Made by a program: the position numbers and the translations under genes | Notes under the pieces: generated by a model | Told to the model about the DNA's origin: nothing | Databases searched by the model: none | What the model saw: only the letters and a program-made list of their open reading frames with translations | Shown here: positions 1 to 7,063 of the stretch, piece after piece | Position numbering within the stretch: the stretch's first letter is position 1 | How the letters are laid out: each line of letters starts with the position of its first letter | Assembly (NCBI GenBank): GCA_963749485.1 | Contig: CAVVMV010000003.1 | Location: forward strand, 248,001-312,000 | Length of the DNA: 64,000 bases | From: JAZGGS01 sp963749485 | GTDB lineage: Bacteria > Bacteroidota > Ignavibacteria > Ignavibacteriales > Ignavibacteriaceae | Direction of reading: 5' to 3'

Positions 1-173
1 ATAATTATAAGAACTGTTCCAATGGAGTATGCGGTTACAAACAAACCGTAACTTTCGCTATCCAAATTTCTTGCTAAAATTACACTTATTAGATAAGTCA
101 ATCCATAATCAGACAACTTTGCCAAATGATTCCATATGAATCCCTTAATGGAAAGACTTTTAAAATTTTTCAT
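1..173 (-). CDS. Oligosaccharide flippase (Wzx-like), N-terminal fragment
   Basis: This is the first 57 codons of a gene that runs off the left edge of the window. The start is the ATG at 173, three bases after the stop of the upstream gene. The visible protein begins MKNFKSLSIKGFIWNHLAKL and continues with a hydrophobic helix containing ILARNLDSESYGLF. A basic start, a W-N-x-L segment and A-R-x-L-x-x-x-x-Y-G-L are typical of the first membrane segments of polysaccharide flippases of the MATE/MOP superfamily. These move lipid-linked sugar units across the inner membrane. The neighbouring ligase and Wzz-like genes fit. The family call rests on this N-terminus only. Confidence 0.7.
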   Translation of the reverse strand, partial: MKNFKSLSIKGFIWNHLAKLSDYGLTYLISVILARNLDSESYGLFVTAYSIGTVLII

Positions 174-176
174 ATA

Positions 177-1733
177 CTATTCGATTAGCTTGAAAAGTTT
201 TCCACTCCCTGGCGAAAGTGAAATTGAAAACTTTAATAAATTCCTCTTAGCTTTAGTGTTGATAATTTCAGAATTTGAGAGTACATCAATTATCCTAGTA
301 GCATTTCCATTTATTAATTTAGATGGGTCAATAAAAATTTCAAACTGTTCCTTTGATTTACGGTTTTTGTTAACTAACATGAAATAATCAGAATTGTCTT
401 TGCCTACAAATAAACCTACCAGAGCTGCCGAATTGTCGATTTCACGAATAAACTTATTACTCAAATCTTTTACAGTTAGCTCGGTTGAATCATTCCATTC
501 AATTAACTTAATTCCGAATTTTTTTTCAAATGTATCCGAGTTTGGATTGTATAATTGTTCAAGATTTACATCCAAACTACCATCAGAAATAAAACTGTTA
601 TTATAATAATTTTCACTTTTATGATAAACACCTATAGATTTTAGTTGCAACAATATATCACTCATTCGACTAATTTGATTGTTGAGGTTAGAGACTACTG
701 AAAAAATCTCGGTTTCCTCTAAATTATAATCTAGAATGCCCTCTTCTTCGTTCCACCCATTATCATATAATATATTGTTTTGATTCCAAAAATTATAATA
801 GAATATGCCTTTAGAACCATAAACCAAACTTGAGTAAACTTGGAATATCAAATCTTCATCACTTGCCCTTCTATAGAATAATTTCGAGTAATCACTCCAA
901 TGCTTGTGTATTAGCACCCAGTTAAAAAACGGAATATTGCTACTCAACGAGGTTTGTCTTATAAATTCAAAATTTAAGAAATAATCATTGATCCAATCGG
1001 AATTTAGTGAGTAGCCAAATTTACTAGCTAATTCTTCATCCCATAATGGGTAATGATCAAAACTTAATACATGAGGATTAATCATTTTGAGATAAGAGTA
1101 TACATAATTTCTATATTCTTCAAGTGCTTTTATTCCGAAAAGATTAACATAAAACAATTTATTTTTCAATAGATTCAAATGATTTAAACTATCAATACTT
1201 TCTTTCCAACTCTTAACCATATCGAATTCTCTTTCACGGGGTTCATCGTAAGAAAATCCGTAAACTTCATCTCTATCGTAGTATTTCAAAATAAATGGAA
1301 GCAAAGCCTCAGGGGCCAATTTTTTTATTCTTGAGTCATAGACGATACATCTTAATTTCCTTGAATACTCACTATTAATTTTCTGCAATGCATCAAAAAA
1401 ATTTTTATAATATTCATCCTGCTCAGTTAATGAATTATTAGCTGGTGTTAAATTAACTGTAACTAAATTGAAACCAGCTTCATTTACCTTTTGCAAGTAA
1501 TAATAAAGAGTATCCCAAGATGGTATTATTTTTGATTGAGTAACCGGGTCTCGAAGGTTCTTTATAACTCTATTAGCAGTAATTGGAAATCCAATCATCC
1601 TATTTCCGGCAAAGCTCCAATAGTTTGATTCAGTTCTGGAAGAGGAGCCTAAACTACTATCAACATTGTGGCAAAAAGATAAAATAAAAAGTGTGAGGGA
1701 AAAAATGAAAATTAATTTTAGGTTATGTTCCAC
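177..1733 (-). CDS. Exported glycoside-hydrolase-like protein in exopolysaccharide cluster
   Basis: A 518-residue protein with a hydrophobic N-terminal signal segment (about residues 6-21) ending near a cysteine (LSFC). This is a weak lipobox, so it may be a lipoprotein or a secreted protein. The body looks like a TIM-barrel glycoside hydrolase: GFNLVTVNL near residue 93, GFSYDEPRE near 170 with a candidate acidic residue, LSFDHYPLW near 225, then GSKGIFYYNFW. The C-terminus (SPGSGKLFKL) resembles the beta-sandwich seen after such barrels. I cannot assign a GH family or a substrate. It lies between the flippase and ligase genes on the same strand, so a role in trimming or modifying the exported polysaccharide is inferred from context. 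Confidence 0.55.
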   Translation of the reverse strand: MEHNLKLIFIFSLTLFILSFCHNVDSSLGSSSRTESNYWSFAGNRMIGFPITANRVIKNLRDPVTQSKIIPSWDTLYYYLQKVNEAGFNLVTVNLTPANNSLTEQDEYYKNFFDALQKINSEYSRKLRCIVYDSRIKKLAPEALLPFILKYYDRDEVYGFSYDEPREREFDMVKSWKESIDSLNHLNLLKNKLFYVNLFGIKALEEYRNYVYSYLKMINPHVLSFDHYPLWDEELASKFGYSLNSDWINDYFLNFEFIRQTSLSSNIPFFNWVLIHKHWSDYSKLFYRRASDEDLIFQVYSSLVYGSKGIFYYNFWNQNNILYDNGWNEEEGILDYNLEETEIFSVVSNLNNQISRMSDILLQLKSIGVYHKSENYYNNSFISDGSLDVNLEQLYNPNSDTFEKKFGIKLIEWNDSTELTVKDLSNKFIREIDNSAALVGLFVGKDNSDYFMLVNKNRKSKEQFEIFIDPSKLINGNATRIIDVLSNSEIINTKAKRNLLKFSISLSPGSGKLFKLIE

Positions 1734-1763
1734 TTGATATGATTTTAAAATTTGAGATTAATA

Positions 1764-3104
1764 TTAATTTAATAGACTTCTATCTTTTTCAAGTATAGTT
1801 ATGAGTGAAACAGTAAAACCAAACATTAGCCAAAAGAAAAAGTGAAAAATAAAAGTATGGTAGAAAAATCGATGTATGAGAAAAACAACTATCATTAAGA
1901 AAAAAGAAGAAAGGCATACCTTAATAATTGGATCAAAAGTTTTCTTAAAATTGGAAAAAAGATATCTTAGAATATTACCAAATAAAAATACGAACGAAAC
2001 CAAACCTATTATTCCTTGCTCAACCCATATTTCAATTAACCAGTTGTGTATAGAAGTTGCATATCCCATCATGTAGTAGTTGAATTCAGTCATTTTCAGA
2101 ACATTGCTCACATAGTTTGTAACATAAAAATTACCGAAATTGGTATACCCAATCCCAAAAAACCAGTTCTCTTTTATTATATCAATTCCACCAAGAATTA
2201 ATAGTATCCGGTTTATTCCTGATGCCTCAATTAGCGCTGTTCCCCCTAAAAAATCTCTTTGTGTTGCTAATAATAAAATACCCAATAATGCAATTAACGA
2301 AACAACAGCAATTGCAATTAATTTGTATTTCTTTCCTTTAAATAGGAAAGAAAAAATAACTAGACCCAGAAGCAATGTTAAATAGCCACTGCGTGATAAT
2401 GACATGAATAAACTTAATCCGCACAATAACAAACCGAATAGATAATAAATCTTTAAATTATTCTTGAGATTTTTATTGAAGAATAAAATACTCAGCAAGA
2501 AAAAAATGGCGATGAGATTAAACCTTGCATATATATTAGGGTCCTTAAATACAGAGCTCATACGAAAAAAAATATCGTTCAAAATCATTCTGTTTATAAT
2601 GAATTCAAGAACACCATAAATATTAGTTATTATAGTAGCTAAGATATAAACATTAATGACATTCAAAATCGATATTTTAGAATTGAACCAATACGGAATG
2701 ACTTTAATAAAAAGGAACAATAAAGCAAATGTAGAAATTGCATAAATGCCCTGCAGCGGGTCCATAGATTTAAACAAATAAGCTAGCATTGTAGATAACA
2801 CTGCAGTTATTATGTATACAAAGAGTGGATATCTAATAATATTTGGAAGAGATACTGAATTCCGAGTAAACACAGCATCATAAAGAGTAAACGAAAATAG
2901 AAATACTATAATTGCTCTCCATATAATATGTCTTGTGACGTTTAATTCGTTAGTAAGGGAATATTCCATTAGAGGTTGACAAAAAAGAAAAAGATAAATA
3001 ATTCTTTTTGGTGTAAACCAGGAGAAAAACGATATCGTGTATTGAGTCCAGTAACTTAGATTTGCTTGAGATAGTCTTTCAGAACTGCTAGTAATATTAA
3101 TCAT
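1764..3104 (-). CDS. O-antigen ligase/polymerase-like membrane protein (Wzy/WaaL family)
   Basis: About 446 residues with roughly ten to twelve hydrophobic helices and a large periplasmic loop before the last helices. The order SSVFKDPNIYARFN, then SLSRSGYLTLLLGL, then a loop with GIGYTNFG and IHNWLIEIWVEQGIIGL matches the Wzy_C (O-antigen ligase) family, including the R-S-G motif and the conserved H-N-x-x-L-x-x-W. The family joins or polymerises lipid-linked glycans on the periplasmic face of the inner membrane. I chose the ATG at 3104, which follows AAAGGGA and overlaps the stop of the Wzz-like gene by eight bases, over the TTG at 3122. The overlap suggests translational coupling. Confidence 0.8.
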   Translation of the reverse strand: MINITSSSERLSQANLSYWTQYTISFFSWFTPKRIIYLFLFCQPLMEYSLTNELNVTRHIIWRAIIVFLFSFTLYDAVFTRNSVSLPNIIRYPLFVYIITAVLSTMLAYLFKSMDPLQGIYAISTFALLFLFIKVIPYWFNSKISILNVINVYILATIITNIYGVLEFIINRMILNDIFFRMSSVFKDPNIYARFNLIAIFFLLSILFFNKNLKNNLKIYYLFGLLLCGLSLFMSLSRSGYLTLLLGLVIFSFLFKGKKYKLIAIAVVSLIALLGILLLATQRDFLGGTALIEASGINRILLILGGIDIIKENWFFGIGYTNFGNFYVTNYVSNVLKMTEFNYYMMGYATSIHNWLIEIWVEQGIIGLVSFVFLFGNILRYLFSNFKKTFDPIIKVCLSSFFLMIVVFLIHRFFYHTFIFHFFFWLMFGFTVSLITILEKDRSLLN

Positions 3105-4326
3105 CCAGCTTCCCTTTACCAAATCTAAGATCAGAAAGTATCAATTTAGAAATCGATTGTATCTTTTGGTAAGCTTCAGGGTTGTTATCTCTTATATTGT
3201 TGAGATTAATTTTTACTAGAACTATTATTAAAGAAACAAATAAGGATAATCCGAATCCAATAAGAACAATTATAATTCTCTTTGGTTTACTCTTCTTTTC
3301 CGGAACAACTCCTCCATCTAGTATCAGTAAGCTAGGTGTTTCTCTCAATTCTTGGATCTTGGCATGCTCAATAAGTGGAATGATCACTTTTAACAGTTCT
3401 GCACCAATCTCTACATCTCTAAAAAGATTAAAATATTGCATTGCTAATTGTGGGGTTTGATCAAAAGGTAGAAAAAAATCCTTCTTTTTCCCACTTCGTT
3501 CTATGCCAATTAAAAATTGATCATATTTATTTTGAAGCTTACTTAATTGTTCATTAAGAACAATAACTTGAGGGGAATTTTCTCCAAGAATTTTTGCTTT
3601 GGTCCCAGCTTCAATTTCTCGAATCATCAATTCAGTTTTTAGACTAGATGCTGAACGTAATGTTACTTCTGTTTGAATTGTTGGCTCAAGGACTCCAAAT
3701 GTCTCCTGAAACTTTCTCAGGGTATCTTCTGCCAGTTCTAATTCGTCAAGTACTTCTCTATACCTTTTTTCCAAATTAATCCGATTATTTTTCCCAACTT
3801 CAGAATTTAATCGACTATAATTTTCATTCAGGTAGTAGATAAGTGAGTTTGTCATCTCCGCTGCTTCTTCCGGATCATCGGTATAAACTCCAAAATACAT
3901 TAGGCTCGCAGGATAATTAACTTCTATAAAGATATTGCCAAAAAATTGATCTCTAGTATCTTCAATGAAAGAATTATCATATTTTTCTTTCAATTTAAAC
4001 TTATCAATCATTGAATCAAGAACTGATCTACTATTTAAAATAGAATAAAGATAGTCTATATCACCACCGCCGGAAGGCATTGCAAAATCCATTAAAGAAC
4101 CCAATCCACTTCCGCTACCAGAAGAATTAAGAACAGAACTAATATCAAAACCAGAAGATCCACCAGTCTTAACAGAGGCAACAGTTAAATATTGCTTAGG
4201 TAAAACGAAGGCAATCGTAATTGAAATAGCTGTACCAAGGAGTATTATTAATACAATTAACCATCTATAAACGATAAATTGGCTAATGAAGTTTAGCATC
4301 TGAAATTGCGCGTTATCATTATCCAC
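3097..4326 (-). CDS. Wzz-type chain-length determinant / polysaccharide co-polymerase
   Basis: A 409-residue protein with a membrane helix near residues 17-38 and another near 350-370. Between them is a long periplasmic region rich in charged coiled coil (about 150-300, including ELELAEDTLRKFQETFGVLEP). This is the Wzz/GNVR architecture. The early loop has a Gly/Ser-rich stretch (SSGSGSGLGSLMDF) common in Bacteroidetes homologs. After the second helix there is only a short cytoplasmic tail and no Walker motifs, so it has no fused tyrosine kinase. It probably sets chain length or couples export with an outer-membrane SLBB protein; such a gene lies about 28 kb away at 32590-34025. It is first in a minus-strand cluster with ligase, hydrolase and flippase. 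Confidence 0.85.
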   Translation of the reverse strand: MDNDNAQFQMLNFISQFIVYRWLIVLIILLGTAISITIAFVLPKQYLTVASVKTGGSSGFDISSVLNSSGSGSGLGSLMDFAMPSGGGDIDYLYSILNSRSVLDSMIDKFKLKEKYDNSFIEDTRDQFFGNIFIEVNYPASLMYFGVYTDDPEEAAEMTNSLIYYLNENYSRLNSEVGKNNRINLEKRYREVLDELELAEDTLRKFQETFGVLEPTIQTEVTLRSASSLKTELMIREIEAGTKAKILGENSPQVIVLNEQLSKLQNKYDQFLIGIERSGKKKDFFLPFDQTPQLAMQYFNLFRDVEIGAELLKVIIPLIEHAKIQELRETPSLLILDGGVVPEKKSKPKRIIIVLIGFGLSLFVSLIIVLVKINLNNIRDNNPEAYQKIQSISKLILSDLRFGKGKLDD

Positions 4327-4647
4327 AGTATTTCCTCTTTGTCATTTTTATTTAAGTTTTTAATTGGAAAACAATTAAAGAAAATTGAAGAATATTTCTA
4401 ATTATTATCAGTTATAGATTCTGTGACCCCCAATTTGACACTTTTCTTCCACTTAATGGTATTACTAAATAATCTAAAAGATCAATTTTTTTATCTTCAG
4501 CTTTAGTCATTTTCAACAAGACAAATAATGATGATTAATGAATTAACCTAACTGAACATTCCCCCCTTTTTTCAATCCAATTTAAATTCAATTTTTATTC
4601 TTAAACTTTTCTAACTTCTGGTACAAATTTAATATAAAATTTTTTAT

Positions 4648-4675
4648 TTGACATTATTGATATTTTTTCTATATT
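4648..4675 (+). promoter_or_regulatory. Strong vegetative promoter for the 82-aa gene
   Basis: TTGACA (4648-4653), 16 bases, then TATATT (4670-4675) fits a sigma-70 promoter. The same site also matches the Bacteroidetes-type consensus exactly: TTTG at 4647-4650, 19 bases, and TATATTTG (TAnnTTTG) at 4670-4677. The predicted transcript starts near 4682-4685 and has a leader of about 235 bases before the ATG at 4919. Confidence 0.65.
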
Positions 4676-4723
4676 TGACGTCAATAAAGTAAACATTAAC
4701 TATAAGGATTACAATTATAGACG

Positions 4724-4823
4724 ATTTGCTACGGTTATAAAAAGAACATTTTTTTATTTATTATTTTTATTACCAGAGTAGCAAATTTGTGCCGATTTAG
4801 GGACATTCTCTGGTCGGTTTTTT
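4724..4823 (+). promoter_or_regulatory. Structured mRNA leader with overlapping hairpins and a terminator-like end
   Basis: Two inverted repeats share a junction. ATTTGCTAC (4724-4732) pairs with GTAGCAAAT (4778-4786), nine pairs. ACCAGAG (4772-4778) pairs with CTCTGGT (4808-4814), seven pairs, followed by CGG and a run of seven T (4818-4824). CCGA (4792-4795) can also pair with TCGG (4814-4817) directly before the T run. The arrangement resembles an attenuator, in which a terminator hairpin at the end is influenced by upstream pairing. No known riboswitch class was recognised. Regulation is inferred from sequence only. Confidence 0.4.
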
Positions 4824-4918
4824 TACTTTAAACGGAACATTTAATGGAGGTGTTACTACTAAATTATTGATACTTTGTTTAGGCAACGATATCCATTAAC
4901 TAAAGGAGGAAGACGGAG

Positions 4919-5167
4919 ATGAAAGAAATAATAGCAAAAATAGAAAACCCTCTGTCTGATTTAATCAGCGATGAAATATACGAATTGTTGGAAGCCCATG
5001 GGCTAATTGATGAAAAAGCTGTTAGAGATTACCAGATTCGTAAAAAATTTAAACAACTGCGCGCTACAAAGGTAAGTGCCGGAGATGCTATAGATACTAT
5101 TAGGGAAGACTACCCGTATCTGCAGTTTGATACGATTCGTAAGATAGTTTACCAGATAAGCAAGTAA
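4919..5167 (+). CDS. Small conserved-looking protein of unknown function
   Basis: An 82-residue, charged, apparently all-helical soluble protein with no signal peptide or membrane segment. The ATG follows AAAGGAGGAAG at good spacing, so translation should be efficient. The C-terminal half (AGDAIDTIREDYPYLQFDTI, about residues 54-73, then RKIVYQ) has the spacing of a helix-turn-helix: a short helix, a turn and a second helix ending in basic residues. A nucleic-acid-binding role is possible but not shown. I do not recognise the family. The strong promoter and structured leader suggest high or regulated expression. The gene is followed by two hairpins and then the DUF3098 gene. Confidence 0.75.
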   Translation: MKEIIAKIENPLSDLISDEIYELLEAHGLIDEKAVRDYQIRKKFKQLRATKVSAGDAIDTIREDYPYLQFDTIRKIVYQISK

Positions 5168-5206
5168 TTACTTGACAAATATTACTTATCAGGTTATATT
5201 ACAACT

Positions 5207-5251
5207 GACTCTTTCAAGGGGTTCTCCCCTGCCCTTTGATGAATCAGAGTC
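5207..5251 (+). other. Nested inverted repeat after the 82-aa gene
   Basis: GACTCT (5207-5212) pairs with AGAGTC (5246-5251). Inside, TCAAGGG (5214-5220) pairs with CCCTTTGA (5232-5239) with one bulge, or alternatively AGGGG (5217-5221) with CCCCT (5226-5230) over a TTCT tetraloop. It is a strong GC-rich structure in otherwise AT-rich DNA. It could be an mRNA 3' end structure or part of a small RNA. Confidence 0.4.
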
Positions 5252-5252
5252 G

Positions 5253-5287
5253 AGCCCAGTGGTCCCCCATCGCTGGGCTTTATTATT
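5253..5287 (+). terminator. Probable intrinsic terminator between the 82-aa gene and the DUF3098 gene
   Basis: AGCCCAG (5253-5259) pairs with CTGGGCT (5273-5279), with TGG/CCA able to extend pairing inside the loop, followed by TTATTATTT. The T tract is interrupted, so termination may be partial and allow readthrough into the gene at 5305. The hairpin lies inside the longer upstream reading frame, which supports the start at 5305. Confidence 0.5.
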
Positions 5288-5304
5288 TCATCACAGGAGT
5301 TTTT

Positions 5305-5601
5305 ATGGCAAAGAAAGTTAAGAAAAGACAGTTAAAACAAACTAAAAAAGTCAGAGTTTCCCCCTTCAATATTTACTGGGAAAAGAAGAACTATCACTTT
5401 TTAGCGCTTGGTATTGTAGTTATCATTATTGGCTTTTATTTGATGTCTGTTGGAGCATGGAATAGTTTTTCTTCACTCGTAATCGCTCCCATCTTACTTG
5501 TTATAGGGTATGTGCTAATCTTCCCTCTCTCTATTTTTTACAGGAAGAAAGATAAAAAGGACTTAACGCAGGATAGTAACGTTGCTGCTGGCAAAAGTTA
5601 A
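5305..5601 (+). CDS. DUF3098-like small membrane protein
   Basis: A 98-residue protein: a very basic N-terminus (MAKKVKKRQLKQTKK), a short soluble stretch with NIYWEKKNYHFLALG, two membrane helices (about residues 34-52 and 60-80), and a charged C-terminus. The motif N-Y-x-x-L-x-x-G-x-x-V-I-x-x-G-F-x-L-M-S-x-G is the core of the DUF3098 family found in Bacteroidetes and relatives; the function is unknown. I chose the ATG at 5305, preceded by AGGAG, over the ATG at 5236, because the upstream part is a terminator-like hairpin with no ribosome binding site. The 3' end overlaps the next gene by 20 bases, implying co-translation. Confidence 0.7.
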   Translation: MAKKVKKRQLKQTKKVRVSPFNIYWEKKNYHFLALGIVVIIIGFYLMSVGAWNSFSSLVIAPILLVIGYVLIFPLSIFYRKKDKKDLTQDSNVAAGKS

Positions 5602-5875
5602 AGGGAACCTGGTTTCCACCCAGAAAAACTCTCACCTTGTAGGGCATAAATTATTGCTCGTTCATCCAATTGATCTGAATAATAAATTTATTGGTAAAAA
5701 AGATGTAGTTGCTATCGATATTGTTGATGCCGGTATTGGCGATACTGTGCTGCTGGTGCAGGAAGGAAAAGCTGTTCAGCAAATCCTTGGACACAGGAAA
5801 GCACCAGTACATTCCGTTATTGTTGCGGTAGTCGATTCAATAGAATTTTCTGCCGGGGAAAAAGAAAAAAAATAA
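5582..5875 (+). CDS. EutN/CcmL-family bacterial microcompartment vertex protein
   Basis: A 97-residue protein beginning at TTG 5582 (MLLAKVKGNLVSTQK). A-x-V-x-G-x-x-V-S-T-x-K, then LLLVHPIDLN, DIVDAGIGDTVLLVQEG and a late VHSVIVAVVDSIEF, reproduces the full EutN/CcmL fold. These proteins form pentamers that cap the vertices of bacterial microcompartments and carboxysomes. The length is normal. No hexameric shell protein or signature enzyme lies next to it, so it is an orphan within this window. It overlaps the end of the DUF3098 gene and is followed by dprA. It may serve a microcompartment encoded elsewhere or have another pentameric role. Confidence 0.85.
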   Translation: MLLAKVKGNLVSTQKNSHLVGHKLLLVHPIDLNNKFIGKKDVVAIDIVDAGIGDTVLLVQEGKAVQQILGHRKAPVHSVIVAVVDSIEFSAGEKEKK

Positions 5876-5885
5876 ATTCACTGCT

Positions 5886-7009
5886 GTGACTAAATTAAAT
5901 TTAGATCAATTAACAGATCTCTACTCACTTCTTTCGGTAGAAGGTATCGGTCCCGGTAAAATACGTAACCTCCTTTCAAAGTTCAGATCAACTAACAGAA
6001 TACTTTCCGCAGATTATAATTCACTTATTGAGGTGGAAGGAATAAGCACAAACCTTGCCCGCCGAATTCAAAAGATCAATCACCAGCGGTTAAAAATAAA
6101 AGATGGCGTTGAAGAAGAACTTGAAAAATTAGGAAAACTTGGAGGAAGAATAGTAACTGTATGGGATGAAGAATTTCCATCACTATTAAAGAAAATTTTT
6201 GATCCACCCTTAATGCTCCAAATTAAAGGTGAGATTCTTAAAGAAAGATGATTACTCAATTGCCATGGTTGGAACAAGGCAGCCCACAAACTATGGGAAA
6301 ATACAGGCGGAAAAATTTGCAGCAGATCTTACACGGCAAAATATTACTACAGTAAGCGGCATGGCACGGGGTATTGATTCTATAACACATTCAGTCAGTC
6401 TGAAAAACGGGGGAAGAACTATAGCTGTAATCGGATCGGGGCTGGATGTAATTTACCCGCCGGAAAATAAAAAACTGTTTGAGCAAATTGCAGAGAGCGG
6501 CGCTGTTATAAGTGAGTTTCCGCTGGGAACAAAACCTGATGCACCAAATTTTCCTAAACGGAACAGGCTTATTTCCGGTTTGAGTTTAGGATGCATAATT
6601 ATTGAAACCGGTATTACAGGCGGTGCAATGCAGACAGCATCTTTTGCACTCGATCAGAACAGGGAAGTTTTTGCACTACCCGGTAATGTTGGTGTTAAAC
6701 AATCTGATGGAACAAATCTTCTTATTCAAAAAGGTGAGGCAGAGTTAGTAAGATCTGCTGAAGATGTTTTAATTGAATTAGAACTAAAGCTTAAACCAGT
6801 ACTTGGTAAAAATATTCCAAAGCAGCAGGTTGATCTTAATTTATTTGAAGAAAAAATATTAAACATCCTGGATTCTGAAGCATTACAAATCGATAAAATT
6901 GCTATCTGAAGCAAAGCTATCTACATCAGATTGTCTTGTTCATTTGCTATCACTTGAATTTAAAGGAATGATTAAACAGTTGCCGGGAAAGATGTTTGCA
7001 TTACTTTAA
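5886..7009 (+). CDS. dprA: DNA-processing protein DprA (two frameshifts)
   Basis: DprA loads RecA onto incoming single-stranded DNA during natural transformation. Three reading-frame segments join into one protein. Residues 1-120, from GTG 5886, hold the helix-hairpin-helix/SAM-like region (VEGIGPGKIRNLLSKF). The Rossmann-like core follows, with AMVGTRQPTNYG, SGMARGIDSITH, FPKRNRLISGLS and FALPGNVG. The winged-helix tail lies in a third frame (LSTSDCLVHLLSLEFKGMI), with its stop at 7007-7009. Frame changes fall near 6240 (next to AAAGAAAGATGAT) and near 6900. No domain is missing, so these are probably indel errors rather than decay. It ends convergent to rarA. Confidence 0.85.
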
Positions 7010-7063
7010 CTTTGATAATTGATATTATGATTATCTGGATGTTAATTGTGAATTGAAATTTTT

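Larger units (their letters stand above)
4327..4918. other. Long divergent intergenic region (592 bases)
   Basis: No coding sequence is supported here. It separates the minus-strand exopolysaccharide genes from the plus-strand gene at 4919. It contains the strong plus-strand promoter (4648-4675) and the structured leader (4724-4823) listed separately. The part next to the Wzz-like gene (4327-4640) is AT-rich and shows no clear motif. A TTGACA at 4434 has no convincing -10 partner. The gene at 4919 has an excellent ribosome binding site, AAAGGAGGAAG, at 4901-4911. Confidence 0.6.

Noticed and set aside
4434..4470. A second TTGACA motif upstream of the 82-aa gene.
   Set aside because: There is no matching -10/-7 element at 16-20 bases, unlike the site at 4648.
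4843..4900. Possible leader peptide or truncated gene upstream of 4919 (a short frame reading KLLILCLGNDIH, reminiscent of hydrogenase maturation proteases).
   Set aside because: It is only 12 codons with no complete domain and no convincing ribosome binding site at a start codon; the similarity is too short to mean anything.
5236..5304. Upstream start for the DUF3098 gene at ATG 5236.
   Set aside because: This part overlaps a GC-rich terminator-like hairpin and has no ribosome binding site, while ATG 5305 has AGGAG upstream.
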